Positions 7,813 through 15,338 of a stretch of 64,000 nucleotides of DNA are shown in pieces. This DNA is from an uncultured Methanobrevibacter sp. Its GTDB lineage: Archaea > Methanobacteriota > Methanobacteria > Methanobacteriales > Methanobacteriaceae. Within the stretch, counting starts at the first letter, position 1. Every line of letters begins with the position of its first letter. The stretch is from positions 62,001 to 126,000 of the forward strand of contig NZ_CALGFC010000024.1 of the NCBI RefSeq assembly GCF_937881195.1, given 5' to 3'. Made by a program: the position numbers and the translations under genes. Under the pieces are notes generated by a model. That model was not told the DNA's origin and searched no databases. It was given only the letters and a program-made list of their open reading frames with translations.

Positions 7813-8378
7813 TTTAATAAGCTTTCAAAGACTCTTAAACATTGATTATATTTAAATTCAGCATTTTCTCTTTCTATCATTAATTTTCTATGCTCATCAA
7901 ATGATTGGAAATATTCTTTGAATACTCCATCTGATTGTTTACCAGTTTTTTCTTTACATTTATCCCAGTTTTCTTTATTTGAGTAAAATTCACTTCTTGT
8001 TTTGTATAAATTATATTTAGCTTTTAAAAATTCTTTATGATCATTTTTTAAATCTTCTAATATTTCACAAGCTTTTACATCTGTTGATGTACCTAATTGT
8101 TTTAAATAACGTGTTGGGCTTAATTTACGTGGAGTTAGAAATGCATTACTAGTAGCTACTATTGCATCTACTTTATCCATATTACGTTTTGGTTCTTCAC
8201 AATTTTCATCATCACAACAATTTTCATTACTAAAATCATCTTGAGTTAATTCCTCTGCTTTCATTTTAATATGATTTGTTTGAAGTTTTTTAGAAGTTCT
8301 ATCAGTATTCATATTTTTAGTTCCAGTAGCTTCTCTTAATTTTTCACATATATCCTCAGTTTTTTTATCTTCATTCAT
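7809..8378 (-). CDS. Hypothetical viral protein with acidic Cys stretch and helical C-terminus
   Basis: About 189 residues from ATG 8378 (ATG 8387 also possible; GAGATGAT fits 8378 best). The N-terminal third is polar and probably disordered, with an acidic CCDDENCEE patch that could bind metal. The C-terminal half is charged and helical. No family recognised. It sits in a tight run of small genes. Confidence 0.5.
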   Translation of the reverse strand: MNEDKKTEDICEKLREATGTKNMNTDRTSKKLQTNHIKMKAEELTQDDFSNENCCDDENCEEPKRNMDKVDAIVATSNAFLTPRKLSPTRYLKQLGTSTDVKACEILEDLKNDHKEFLKAKYNLYKTRSEFYSNKENWDKCKEKTGKQSDGVFKEYFQSFDEHRKLMIERENAEFKYNQCLRVFESLLK

Positions 8379-8390
8379 ATTAATCATCTC

Positions 8391-8609
8391 TTAATAACTT
8401 CTTGGAATAACCCTATAACCAATATCAGTTCTTTTTTCATTATAAAAAACAACAGTACTATTGATAATGTTTCTTTCAACCTCTGAAAGCATATCTTCAT
8501 CATAATCAATTGTAATAGTTTTACTATTCAAATCAATCAAAACATTTTGAACTCCTTCAAATTCACTTATGCTTTCTAATTCACTAAAAAACTTCTTTTC
8601 AATACTCAT
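8391..8609 (-). CDS. Hypothetical acidic protein (72 aa)
   Basis: A compact alpha/beta-looking protein with no recognised family. It starts at ATG 8609 with AAGGTG upstream and ends 12 bases before the next gene. Confidence 0.5.
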   Translation of the reverse strand: MSIEKKFFSELESISEFEGVQNVLIDLNSKTITIDYDEDMLSEVERNIINSTVVFYNEKRTDIGYRVIPRSY

Positions 8610-8623
8610 TTTATCACCTTTTC

Positions 8624-8938
8624 TTATTCAGTCCATAAATTAATAAATTCATCATTAACTATCCATTGCAAAGAATCAATACTATTATAATTACAATAAT
8701 CAGTTCTAACATGTTTTTCATCAATTTTCTTTTCAAAATAAATTTCGTCTTCACTAAAAACAAAAATATCTGCTTCAACTTTCTTATGATTAAGTTCAAA
8801 TTCTTGAGTATTATTAAATAAAACTCTTAACTCTTCAGTACTATTATTTAATTCAAATTCATCTTCTAAATGCTTATAAAATTCTTTTAATCCATAATAT
8901 AACATTTCATCGTCTTTAAACAATAATTGAACATTCAT
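8624..8938 (-). CDS. Hypothetical acidic protein (104 aa)
   Basis: An acidic protein with alternating hydrophobic segments and no motif I recognise. Its ATG at 8938 overlaps the stop of the upstream HNH-related gene (ATGA), so the two are likely translationally coupled. Confidence 0.55.
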   Translation of the reverse strand: MNVQLLFKDDEMLYYGLKEFYKHLEDEFELNNSTEELRVLFNNTQEFELNHKKVEADIFVFSEDEIYFEKKIDEKHVRTDYCNYNSIDSLQWIVNDEFINLWTE

Positions 8939-9423
8939 AAATTCACCATTCCTTTAATTTTAGCTAAAAAACTATTATTTTTCTTATTTAGTAATTGGTT
9001 AATTGCGGTGTCTTGATCTTCAAGATCATTATCATTTTTAAATTTTTCAAGAGAATTATAAGTAGGGGCACTAACACTTACAAGCTTATTTTTCTCAACA
9101 GGTAGTTTTTTTTGATTATTAACAGTTTTCTCATTCCTAAAATGTTTTATATTGAACCTACGATAATCAAGAGTATTGTCATTATACCTATGAATTCTTT
9201 TTAAATCAGGATATAACAATTTATTAATAGTAGTGAAATCACGGCCAATATAAGTAGCTCCAGTTAATCTCCCTCCTATTTTATAAACTTTCCAATCATA
9301 ATTTTTTATTTTTTTATAATCCTCAGCTGATACTAATGCATAATATTCATCAGTAAGATTCTGCTTTTTATTTCTAAGCAGTAAAATTTCACAATAACCA
9401 TCTTTCCTTTCAACACGATTCAT
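8935..9423 (-). CDS. Degenerate HNH/AP2-type phage DNA-binding protein
   Basis: 162 residues. The N-terminal DEYYALVSAEDYKKIKNYDW is the opening of phage HNH homing-endonuclease/AP2 proteins, and IHRYNDNTLDYRRFNI resembles the second half of their HNH motif (usually HxNgd-LDNRxxNL). The first catalytic His is not obvious, so it may bind rather than cut DNA. Residues 100-145 add a basic linker and a possible ribbon-helix-helix-like segment (VSVSAPTYNSLEKF). The family call rests on motif spacing. Confidence 0.6.
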   Translation of the reverse strand: MNRVERKDGYCEILLLRNKKQNLTDEYYALVSAEDYKKIKNYDWKVYKIGGRLTGATYIGRDFTTINKLLYPDLKRIHRYNDNTLDYRRFNIKHFRNEKTVNNQKKLPVEKNKLVSVSAPTYNSLEKFKNDNDLEDQDTAINQLLNKKNNSFLAKIKGMVNL

Positions 9424-9437
9424 ACTTTAAATCCCCT

Positions 9438-9572
9438 TTAATTTGACATTTTATTCTTTTTAATATGTTTCATTCGGCATTTATCACTGCAAAAACAATG
9501 CAAACCATCTTTTTCAACTAAACTAGTTATATTTACATCATTAATTGTTTTACCACATTCTTCACAATCCAT
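9438..9572 (-). CDS. Tiny zinc-finger protein (44 aa)
   Basis: Read from the gap between genes. It starts at ATG 9572, with GAGGTG eight bases upstream. It begins MDCEECGKTIND and ends with a second metal half-site (HCFCSDKCRMKH), giving a C-x2-C plus C-x3-C/H treble-clef-like finger and a basic tail. The strong ribosome site and Cys pattern support it as real. Function unknown. Confidence 0.65.
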   Translation of the reverse strand: MDCEECGKTINDVNITSLVEKDGLHCFCSDKCRMKHIKKNKMSN

Positions 9573-9583
9573 AAAAAAACACC

Positions 9584-9928
9584 TCACTCTCTCTCAAAAC
9601 AATAAACAAAAACATTATCATCACCCTTGAAATCAGGATAATATTCCCTCATAGCATCTACAGCATCATCAAGACAAACATACATTTCAACAGGATCATA
9701 ATGTAAATCTAAATCTTTAGCTAAAATTTCATTATCTATTAACCAAAAACTTTGAACTTTAATTTTTCTTAATCTAGCATGAAAAATAATGTCTTCTCTT
9801 CCATTTTTACTTGCTACTCTACATTCAACAATAGATCCAAGTTTAATATTTTTATAATCATCTCTTATTGTTGTGAAAGTTTTATTTTTAAGTTTTGAGT
9901 AATATTTATCAAATTTAATTACTTTCAT
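9584..9928 (-). CDS. Possible ASCH-domain protein
   Basis: 114 residues. KTFTTIRDDYKNIKLGSIVE resembles the start of ASCH-type RNA-binding domains (TTIR followed by a G-x-I/V beta strand), and the rest alternates strands with two helices. ASCH domains are PUA-like folds thought to bind RNA. The match is short, so the call is tentative. It lies between two tiny genes in a likely operon. Confidence 0.4.
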   Translation of the reverse strand: MKVIKFDKYYSKLKNKTFTTIRDDYKNIKLGSIVECRVASKNGREDIIFHARLRKIKVQSFWLIDNEILAKDLDLHYDPVEMYVCLDDAVDAMREYYPDFKGDDNVFVYCFERE

Positions 9929-9931
9929 TAG

Positions 9932-10132
9932 CTAGCTCTCCCTAGTGAACCCTACATCCTTGCCAAATCCATCTATAATTCTCATCCTTTCAGGTAATTC
10001 TAATATTCCTACTGTTCCCTCTTCTTTCCATTTTTCTTTTGTTAATTCATACTTTTTTAAGTCATTTTGATATTGTAATTCTATTGCTATTTGTGTCAAT
10101 GCTCTTTCTGTTACAGTTCTATCATTAATCAT
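9932..10132 (-). CDS. Hypothetical protein (66 aa)
   Basis: A small charged helical protein of unknown function. Its ATG at 10132 follows AAAGGAGG, a strong ribosome site that overlaps the end of the next tiny gene upstream. Confidence 0.5.
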   Translation of the reverse strand: MINDRTVTERALTQIAIELQYQNDLKKYELTKEKWKEEGTVGILELPERMRIIDGFGKDVGFTRES

Positions 10133-10135
10133 TAG

Positions 10136-10246
10136 CTAATCCTCCTTTGATTTGTATTCATGTGCTTTACAACAACAAGCTACAACCTCACCATTTTCTA
10201 ATGATTCTGTGAATTCTGTTTCATTTATAAAATCACTAAGTTTCAT
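10136..10246 (-). CDS. Tiny Cys-containing peptide (36 aa)
   Basis: Read from the gap. ATG 10246 to TAG 10136. The sequence is acidic, with CCCKAH in the middle that might bind metal. AAGTGATT upstream acts as ribosome site. It is in register with its neighbours, spaced two bases from the next upstream frame, which supports it as an operon member. Confidence 0.45.
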   Translation of the reverse strand: MKLSDFINETEFTESLENGEVVACCCKAHEYKSKED

Positions 10247-10248
10247 GA

Positions 10249-10353
10249 TTAATCACTTCCCATTTGCATTATTTCATCATAATCTTTACGAGCTTCATCT
10301 AAGATTTTTTGAGTCTCTTTTCTTTGTTTTTCATCATATTCCTTATTATTCAT
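10249..10353 (-). CDS. Tiny charged helical peptide (34 aa)
   Basis: ATG 10353 to TAA 10249, with GAAAGGAAGAG upstream as ribosome site. It is entirely charged and helical. It sits between two other tiny frames on the same strand with gaps of only a few bases. Function unknown; accepted for its spacing and ribosome site. Confidence 0.45.
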   Translation of the reverse strand: MNNKEYDEKQRKETQKILDEARKDYDEIMQMGSD

Positions 10354-10367
10354 TATTTCTCTTCCTT

Positions 10368-10514
10368 TCAATTTTTAGATCTTTTAATTCCTAAAATATT
10401 AATCCTATTTCTCTGAATAGTTCCTTCTGAATAACCTAAACACTTTGCAATGGCCTTATCTGTGTTTCCTTCATCTAATAATAATTTAAGTTCATTCAAC
10501 TCTTCAGGGCTCAT
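10368..10514 (-). CDS. Tiny helix-turn-helix protein (48 aa)
   Basis: ATG 10514 overlaps the preceding stop (ATGA), and GGAGAAAC lies upstream. Residues 5-38 (ELNELKLLLDEG, then DKAIAKCLGYSEGTIQRNR) form a clear helix-turn-helix of the resolvase/sigma type, followed by a basic end. It probably binds DNA as a dimer, and is a candidate viral regulator of the CAAGTGTA repeats 300-500 bases upstream; that link is inference. Confidence 0.65.
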   Translation of the reverse strand: MSPEELNELKLLLDEGNTDKAIAKCLGYSEGTIQRNRINILGIKRSKN

Positions 10515-10783
10515 AATGTTTCTCCTTTAAAATCAAATAATTTTTTTTGATTATTTTTTATTTCAGCTGCAGCTGTACAATATATATCAACATCAATATC
10601 ACGATCAAAATCATCTTTTAGTTGTCTAATTTCATAGTTTTGTAGTGTTAAAACAGTATTTTTAATTGTGAAAGATTTTATCATGTTGAAATATTGTTCT
10701 AAGCTATTAATTGTTTTGAATTGTTCGGTGATATCAAAATAGAATAATTTATCATTGTTGTAAAAATTTAGTTTAGCTATCAT
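10511..10783 (-). CDS. Hypothetical protein (90 aa), first gene after the repeat region
   Basis: A mixed alpha/beta protein without recognised motifs. ATG 10783 has GGTGC upstream. It is the first gene of the leftward run of tiny genes and lies directly downstream of the CAAGTGTA repeat region, so its promoter is probably within that region. Confidence 0.5.
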   Translation of the reverse strand: MIAKLNFYNNDKLFYFDITEQFKTINSLEQYFNMIKSFTIKNTVLTLQNYEIRQLKDDFDRDIDVDIYCTAAAEIKNNQKKLFDFKGETL

Positions 10784-10828
10784 ATTGCACCTTTTTTATT
10801 TACTATTCATGTTTTTAGTCGTATGTTT

Positions 10829-11027
10829 CAAGTGTATAAAAATTAAATTAAAATTATTATAATATTAATAATAATATAATAAATAATAATAATAATAATC
10901 GCTTCAACTAATGCAAGTGTAACAAGTGTAAAAAAAATTTAAAACAAGAAAATACATACTTGTAGGTATAATACATACAAATACATACTCAACTCAGTAA
11001 ATTTTTTAATTTCACTTGTTACACTTG
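10829..11027. repeat. CAAGTGTA iteron cluster with a 15-base inverted repeat
   Basis: Four exact CAAGTGTA boxes and one near copy lie in 200 bases: plus strand at 10829, 10914 and 10923; minus strand at 11020-11027, with a CAAGTGAA variant at 11011-11018. Two tandem pairs form the perfect inverted repeat CAAGTGTAACAAGTG (10914-10928) and CACTTGTTACACTTG (11013-11027), 84 bases apart. TACATAC repeats lie between. Two further boxes occur at 17203 and 17285. Candidate roles are a repressor/activator operator set or a viral replication origin. Confidence 0.6.
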
Positions 11028-11039
11028 ATACATTTGCAA

Positions 11040-11450
11040 CTAACCTAAAATATTATACCCTAACTTCTTCAATTTATTAACAGCCAAATCATAATCAGCA
11101 CTATAATTCTTACAAACATTCCGAATATTAGGTGCGAGAAGAGGCTTTCTCTCCCCAGTAATATCATTAAGCGGGCTAACCTCTTCAGCCCATTTTAAAA
11201 CTTTTTCCACAGGAGCTGTAAGTTTTTCTTCTTTCCTTTTTTTATCACGAATTTTACACAATTTATTTTTTTTCACCTTTAATTTTTTAGATAAGTCTTC
11301 AATTTCAGCTAAAATCTTTTCTTCTTCATCTTCACCAAAAAGAACAACTTTTAATAAATCATTAACCAAACCTGATTTATTATCAATTTTAATATCAAGA
11401 AGTTCGGCAAGATCTTCATCAAGAGTAAAAGTCCTTTTAATTTTCCCCAT
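11040..11450 (-). CDS. Ribbon-helix-helix protein with coiled coil
   Basis: 136 residues from ATG 11450 (GGTGGA upstream; ATG 11453 equally close). The N-terminus KIKRTFTLDEDLAELLDIK continuing to SGLVNDLLK fits a ribbon-helix-helix DNA-binding domain (strand, helix, helix). A coiled coil with many Lys/Glu follows, then a C-terminal helical part. It overlaps the end of the HNH gene by 14 bases. It lies just upstream of the CAAGTGTA repeats in the direction of transcription and could be their regulator (inference). Confidence 0.6.
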   Translation of the reverse strand: MGKIKRTFTLDEDLAELLDIKIDNKSGLVNDLLKVVLFGEDEEEKILAEIEDLSKKLKVKKNKLCKIRDKKRKEEKLTAPVEKVLKWAEEVSPLNDITGERKPLLAPNIRNVCKNYSADYDLAVNKLKKLGYNILG

Positions 11451-12075
11451 CATCTCCACCTTTCCAATACCTATTAGATTTAGAAATATTACAAGATTCA
11501 CATAATGTTTGAAGGTTATCTAATTCATCAGAGCCTCCTTTACTAAAAGGAATAATATGATCTATATGTAAAACAGTATCTTTGTTTGTAGCCCCACATT
11601 CAACACAACGATAATTATCTCTTTTAAAAACTTCATGACGAATAGATTTTGTTAAACTTTTCCTAACTTTTTTATTTTCAAAAAAATCAAAATTATCAAC
11701 TATTTGAAGACGATCTCTAGTTGGTTCAAAAATCACCCCTTTTGTTTTCAACTGTTTTATTAACTTTTCTACATGGATTATTCCAATATCCATCTCCTTC
11801 GCCATAATCCCAATTAACATATTCTTATGAACTGGTTCATCATAACCTTTAATTTTATTTACCACTCTTTGAAGTTGATCCCTACTGTAATTTGTCTTTT
11901 TTTCAGTATTCATCCTATTTAAAATACTATTTTTTATTAACTTTGATTCTTCACTATCAGCATACATTAACTTTTTAAAATAAGTAGTAACTATCTCTTC
12001 AGCTGAAACCCCAAATTTATACTCAACAAGAGATATTAATTCCTTATCAACTTTCAAACAACCATCAGACACCAT
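11437..12075 (-). CDS. HNH endonuclease with N-terminal winged-helix part
   Basis: 212 residues from ATG 12075, chosen because AGGTGG lies five bases upstream; the frame's GTG start upstream is part of that site. Residues 55-115 look like a winged helix (VVNKIKGYDEPVHKNMLIG, then IIHVEKLIKQLKTKGVIFEP). The C-terminus is a classical HNH nuclease: RDNYRCVECG, VLHIDHIIPFSKGG, DNLQTLCESCN, with both zinc CxxC pairs and the His-Asn-Asn/His core present. It could nick DNA in viral replication, recombination or packaging, or be a mobile nuclease; context favours a resident viral function. Confidence 0.8.
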   Translation of the reverse strand: MVSDGCLKVDKELISLVEYKFGVSAEEIVTTYFKKLMYADSEESKLIKNSILNRMNTEKKTNYSRDQLQRVVNKIKGYDEPVHKNMLIGIMAKEMDIGIIHVEKLIKQLKTKGVIFEPTRDRLQIVDNFDFFENKKVRKSLTKSIRHEVFKRDNYRCVECGATNKDTVLHIDHIIPFSKGGSDELDNLQTLCESCNISKSNRYWKGGDDGEN

Positions 12076-12084
12076 AAAAACCAC

Positions 12085-12243
12085 CTAAGGAGTTAAATCC
12101 AATCCCTTATCCATCACGGCCTTTAGGAGCTTATGAAAATTCACATTTTCACGATAAGCTACTTTTTCAAGATATTTAGCCCTTAAAGGTTTACCATTAT
12201 CATAACTAGTGAAAATTGCTTTAAATGCATTTTTAAATGACAT
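12085..12243 (-). CDS. Small basic protein (52 aa)
   Basis: Read from the gap. ATG 12243 with GGTGATT upstream, ending at TAG 12085. The protein is basic and helical (FKNAFKAIF, YLEKVAYRENVNFHKLLKAV). It is packed two bases from the preceding gene, so it is probably a true member of the early operon. Function unknown. Confidence 0.55.
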   Translation of the reverse strand: MSFKNAFKAIFTSYDNGKPLRAKYLEKVAYRENVNFHKLLKAVMDKGLDLTP

Positions 12244-12245
12244 AA

Positions 12246-12533
12246 CTAATCACCTAATCCTAAGCTATTAATTAAAGAACTAATCATCTTTGTTTGAGTT
12301 AAAACATGTTCATCTTGTAATAATTCATCAACCACTGAAAAAACAACACCTACTTTTTCAGCCTTGGGAAGATCTTTTATAATATCATGAATCTTTTTTT
12401 GAGCATCTAAATCCATAATATCTCTTTTTGAGAATTTATTACAATTATTGCATTCTGGGCCTTTACATTCATTATTTAAATCAAAAATTGTTTTATTATC
12501 AAAATCAACAAAGAGATGTTTTTTATTTTTCAT
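12246..12533 (-). CDS. Hypothetical protein with a Cys cluster (95 aa)
   Basis: Residues 23-32 read CKGPECNNCN, a compact C-x4-C-x2-C cluster that may bind metal; the C-terminal half is helical. No family recognised. It abuts the SWIM protein gene directly. Confidence 0.5.
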   Translation of the reverse strand: MKNKKHLFVDFDNKTIFDLNNECKGPECNNCNKFSKRDIMDLDAQKKIHDIIKDLPKAEKVGVVFSVVDELLQDEHVLTQTKMISSLINSLGLGD

Positions 12534-12797
12534 TTAACTGGCCTCCAGTTTTTCAGCAATATGTAATATGACCGATATAATATGTTTACAAAGAAAACTG
12601 CCTTCTTCTTTATTGATCCCTCTACCTGAAAAATCATCACAAGTACATCTCCAAAGTTTGTCATGATTACAAGCTACAAGATAGTGACCTAGTCCATCAG
12701 AGCCTTTTACTTCATAAAAGATATATTCAGAATCTAAATAAGATTCATGAATATCTTCAGAAGAAATAAGAGTAGCTTTTTCAATCCTAGTAATCAT
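12534..12797 (-). CDS. SWIM zinc-finger protein
   Basis: 87 residues. WRCTCDDF...LCKHIISVIL is the C-x-C...C-x-H signature of SWIM domains, which bind DNA or proteins and often accompany recombination factors such as Rad51/Shu systems. Upstream residues form the expected beta strands. Its ATG overlaps the stop of the putative annealing protein (ATGA), so the two are coupled; this supports a joint recombination role, by inference. Confidence 0.75.
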   Translation of the reverse strand: MITRIEKATLISSEDIHESYLDSEYIFYEVKGSDGLGHYLVACNHDKLWRCTCDDFSGRGINKEEGSFLCKHIISVILHIAEKLEAS

Positions 12798-13834
12798 ACT
12801 GGCACCCCATTCCTTTCGAGTTCTTTAATAGCACGACTAGCTTCTTTCATACTAACACCACTATCCTTATTTTTAACCATATCGGCTATTTCTTTCTTGA
12901 TTAATGAAGGATTATTAGAATTAATATTGCTAATAATATCTTTTAGAAATTGTCTAGCACCAGGATCATCAACAAGATCAGTTTTATCAACTTCATTACC
13001 CTTTTTAAAATCCTCATTTTCTTTAGCTCTTTTCTCAGTATCCTCAATAGCTTTCTCAACAGTGGTTTTATCTTCTTCTTTTTTAGTGAAATTTCCAGTT
13101 ATTACTGTTCCTTTTCTTTTTTCTTTTTTAACTTGTTCTTCACGATTATTTTCAAGTTCTTTTTCTAGTTTTCCAGTATTCTTATCTATTTGGTCTGTTG
13201 ATTGGAAAGAGTGTTTTTTCATCATTTCATTATGGTGATTAATCAATTCGTTTGCATTTTCAGGAGATTTTTCAACGAAATCGGCTTCTATTACCCAATC
13301 ATTATTTAAATTAAGTTTTTCAAGAATATCTTGGAAATATAACCTATGAGTCTTACTAATACTCCTTGATTGAGATAAACTTTCAAGTTTTGATTCTGAC
13401 CATCCATCCTTAAATTTCTCATTAGAACTAGCCTTACCAATTCCAGTAGCTATAACTTGCCCATTTAATGTTCTAAGCTCACAAGTACTACAATGTTGAA
13501 TTATTTCCTGTTTACCTTTTTTAACAATCTTCCTTTCAATCCGTATGATATGTGGAGTGATTTTCAATACACGATCTATAAAACTCCACCCACTAATATT
13601 AACCCATTTTTTTATCTCTTTAATGTATTTACCAGTTTTTTTATCCTTATGTTTAACAGGAATTTCACTAAAATAACTATTATTCTCAATAACCTTAGCA
13701 AATACATTAGCTAATAACTCATTATTATGAATTTCATCATCAATAGACTTAGGAGCAAGAATAGTGTCAATAGTGACAATTCCCTTAGAATTTAACTCAG
13801 ATAATCCATTATTAGTAGTAGCTATTTCATTCAT
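12794..13834 (-). CDS. Possible single-strand annealing/recombination protein
   Basis: 346 residues, ATG 13834 with GAGGAG upstream. Residues 40-185 make a mixed alpha/beta core containing KWVNISGWSFIDRVL, TLNGQVIATGIGKASSNEK and LESLSQSRSISKTHRLYF. The last resembles the S/AQTRAxxRA helix of ERF/Rad52-like phage annealing proteins. The C-terminal half (200-300) is charged and probably disordered, as in such proteins, with a small helical end. Coupling to a SWIM protein and an HNH gene in the same operon fits replication or recombination. The fold assignment is tentative. Confidence 0.45.
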   Translation of the reverse strand: MNEIATTNNGLSELNSKGIVTIDTILAPKSIDDEIHNNELLANVFAKVIENNSYFSEIPVKHKDKKTGKYIKEIKKWVNISGWSFIDRVLKITPHIIRIERKIVKKGKQEIIQHCSTCELRTLNGQVIATGIGKASSNEKFKDGWSESKLESLSQSRSISKTHRLYFQDILEKLNLNNDWVIEADFVEKSPENANELINHHNEMMKKHSFQSTDQIDKNTGKLEKELENNREEQVKKEKRKGTVITGNFTKKEEDKTTVEKAIEDTEKRAKENEDFKKGNEVDKTDLVDDPGARQFLKDIISNINSNNPSLIKKEIADMVKNKDSGVSMKEASRAIKELERNGVPV

Positions 13835-14076
13835 AAAACCGCTCCTCTATGATAAAAACTATCATTATAAGTTTTGAGCATATAATCCCCTATTAAAATG
13901 AATGCTTCTTTAAACATCTGTTCTAATGTTTCAGTATTAATATACTCTCCATTACTGGCTTTCATAGTTGCAGAAGGATTCAATTTAACATCTCCATTTT
14001 TTGAGATATGTTTAACCCAACCAATATCAACTAGAGTGTTCCATTCTTTTTTTAGTTTTTCAATAGTAGGAGACAT
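13831..14076 (-). CDS. Hypothetical protein (81 aa)
   Basis: Small mixed protein, no family recognised. It starts at ATG 14076 after TAGGAGGAAT and overlaps the next start by four bases (ATGA). An early-operon member by spacing. Confidence 0.5.
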   Translation of the reverse strand: MSPTIEKLKKEWNTLVDIGWVKHISKNGDVKLNPSATMKASNGEYINTETLEQMFKEAFILIGDYMLKTYNDSFYHRGAVL

Positions 14077-14078
14077 AT

Positions 14079-14240
14079 TTAGATTCCTCCTAAACTAGTG
14101 TAAATGCTAGGATCATTGATAGCTATCGCTACCATGAAAAAAATGAAAACAACTAAAACACAAAGGGAAAAAAGAATAATAAAAGTGTGTTTTTGTGTGA
14201 AAGACTTCTTTTTTTTAGGATATAATGAAGGATGATTCAT
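14079..14240 (-). CDS. Tiny single-pass membrane protein (53 aa)
   Basis: Read from the gap. ATG 14240 overlaps the TAA of the upstream gene (TAATG) and the frame ends at 14079. A basic N-terminus (YPKKKKSFTQKH) is followed by one hydrophobic helix (FIILFSLCVLVVFIFFMVAI), giving an N-in topology by the positive-inside rule. Function unknown; possibly viral exclusion or host membrane modification. Confidence 0.6.
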   Translation of the reverse strand: MNHPSLYPKKKKSFTQKHTFIILFSLCVLVVFIFFMVAIAINDPSIYTSLGGI

Positions 14241-14605
14241 TATAAAACATCCTTAATTCTAGCCAAATCCGCTAAAGGCTCAAGATAATTATTCTTAGGA
14301 GTATATTCATTTAATACCTTACAGAATAATTTATAAAACTCTTTTTTTGATAAATTGATATTTCTTTCACCATCGTGGAAAGTTAAGCAATAGTCATCAG
14401 GTATTTCATCAACTATTTTTTTAACTTCACAATAAAAACTAATAGCAGTATTTTCTTCAATACTATACCCATCAGTATCAAGATAATGTTCATGAGTGAT
14501 CTCAATTTCACAGGTGTATTTTTGATCTACAAAATCTTTGTAAATATTACTAACCATTGCAACTTTTTCAATCTGAGGAACACCTATAAAAGTAAAAAGA
14601 GACAT
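14240..14605 (-). CDS. Hypothetical early protein (121 aa)
   Basis: Acidic mixed alpha/beta protein with no motif recognised. Its ATG at 14605 shares a base with the preceding stop (TGATG/TAATG type overlap), indicating coupling within the early operon. Confidence 0.55.
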   Translation of the reverse strand: MSLFTFIGVPQIEKVAMVSNIYKDFVDQKYTCEIEITHEHYLDTDGYSIEENTAISFYCEVKKIVDEIPDDYCLTFHDGERNINLSKKEFYKLFCKVLNEYTPKNNYLEPLADLARIKDVL

Positions 14606-14880
14606 TATGATGCCTCCTCAGAACAATCATTCAATATTTTTTGGCCTTTATCTAATAAATCTAGAGTTTCATGTTCAGCATCCCATATTTTTTTAATCTC
14701 AGCTAAACATTTACTACAAGGTCGATAATCTCTTCCTTTAATATCATAATGAGCCATATCAATATCAACTATATTAGCTGTTAATATTGCAGGTACACAA
14801 TGACATTTAGGATGGTGATATATTTTAGAATTAGAATTAGCTACCACAGCATGATCTATGTCTTGTAATTCAGAGCTCAT
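14605..14880 (-). CDS. Ada-like zinc-binding domain protein
   Basis: 91 residues. SKIYHHPKCHC followed about 30 residues later by GRDYRPCSKCL matches the pattern of the metal-binding domain of Ada (first Cys pair, then GxRPCxxC). In Ada the zinc-bound Cys takes a methyl from DNA phosphates; the stand-alone domain in phages has no known role. The ATG at 14880 overlaps the upstream stop. Confidence 0.55.
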   Translation of the reverse strand: MSSELQDIDHAVVANSNSKIYHHPKCHCVPAILTANIVDIDMAHYDIKGRDYRPCSKCLAEIKKIWDAEHETLDLLDKGQKILNDCSEEAS

Positions 14881-15152
14881 GCTCTCACCCTTACAGGGTT
14901 AGCTTTTGAGCTAGTGTTTTTAAAATTAGTATTTTGGTTTAATCTATTTTCAAGATTTTCAATCTTCTCTGACTGATCATTTAGTAAGCCAATAATCTCT
15001 TTTTTCCGATTTGGACTTAAAATTGTATATCCAAAATCAGTTAATAATTGTTTAGCTTCACTTACTATTTTCAGCTGATTTAAACCGTCTGTGTTACAAC
15101 CCGCATTTTTCTGGGACTGGGTTAAGTTCCCTTTACTATTTTCATTATTCAT
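14877..15152 (-). CDS. First gene of the viral early operon, hypothetical (91 aa)
   Basis: A polar protein with a helical centre (NQLKIVSEAKQLLTDFG) and a short coiled coil (NDQSEKIENLENRLNQN). ATG 15152 follows TAGGAGACAA, the ribosome site inside the conserved leader element described at 15159-15216. It heads about nine overlapping genes running leftward, so control of this leader would control them all. Confidence 0.55.
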   Translation of the reverse strand: MNNENSKGNLTQSQKNAGCNTDGLNQLKIVSEAKQLLTDFGYTILSPNRKKEIIGLLNDQSEKIENLENRLNQNTNFKNTSSKANPVRVRA

Positions 15153-15158
15153 TTAATT

Positions 15159-15216
15159 TTGTCTCCTACAGAGTTTTAGAAAAATATTGAAAATTGCCGT
15201 TCTCAATTTTTCTTAA
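15159..15216 (-). promoter_or_regulatory. Hairpin leader, copy 1, of the early operon
   Basis: On the minus strand a hairpin (arms 15203-15216 and 15177-15190, about 12 pairs with a two-base bulge) carries the loop box ACGGCAAT (15193-15200). It is followed by the 16-base box ACTCTGTAGGAGACAA (15159-15174), which contains the ribosome site of the gene at 15152. A TATA box (TTTATATA, 15237-15244) is centred about 25 bases before the hairpin, so the transcript should begin at or next to the hairpin. Copy 2 at 15690-15793 shares both boxes. Confidence 0.55.
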
Positions 15217-15338
15217 TATTAAGTTGTTTTTTATAGTATATAAATGTTACCTATATTTATAATTTTTATAGGATATATTTATATAACATAAAAGTATAAT
15301 TATATACTATGAAATATATATATGGAGGTATGGAAGTA

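Noticed and set aside
10152..10394. 80-codon plus-strand frame
   Set aside because: It is the mirror of three tiny minus-strand genes that have ribosome sites and fitting overlaps.
12747..13238. 163-codon plus-strand frame opposite the putative annealing protein
   Set aside because: Ser/Phe-rich shadow frame of a Lys/Glu-rich gene; no ribosome site.
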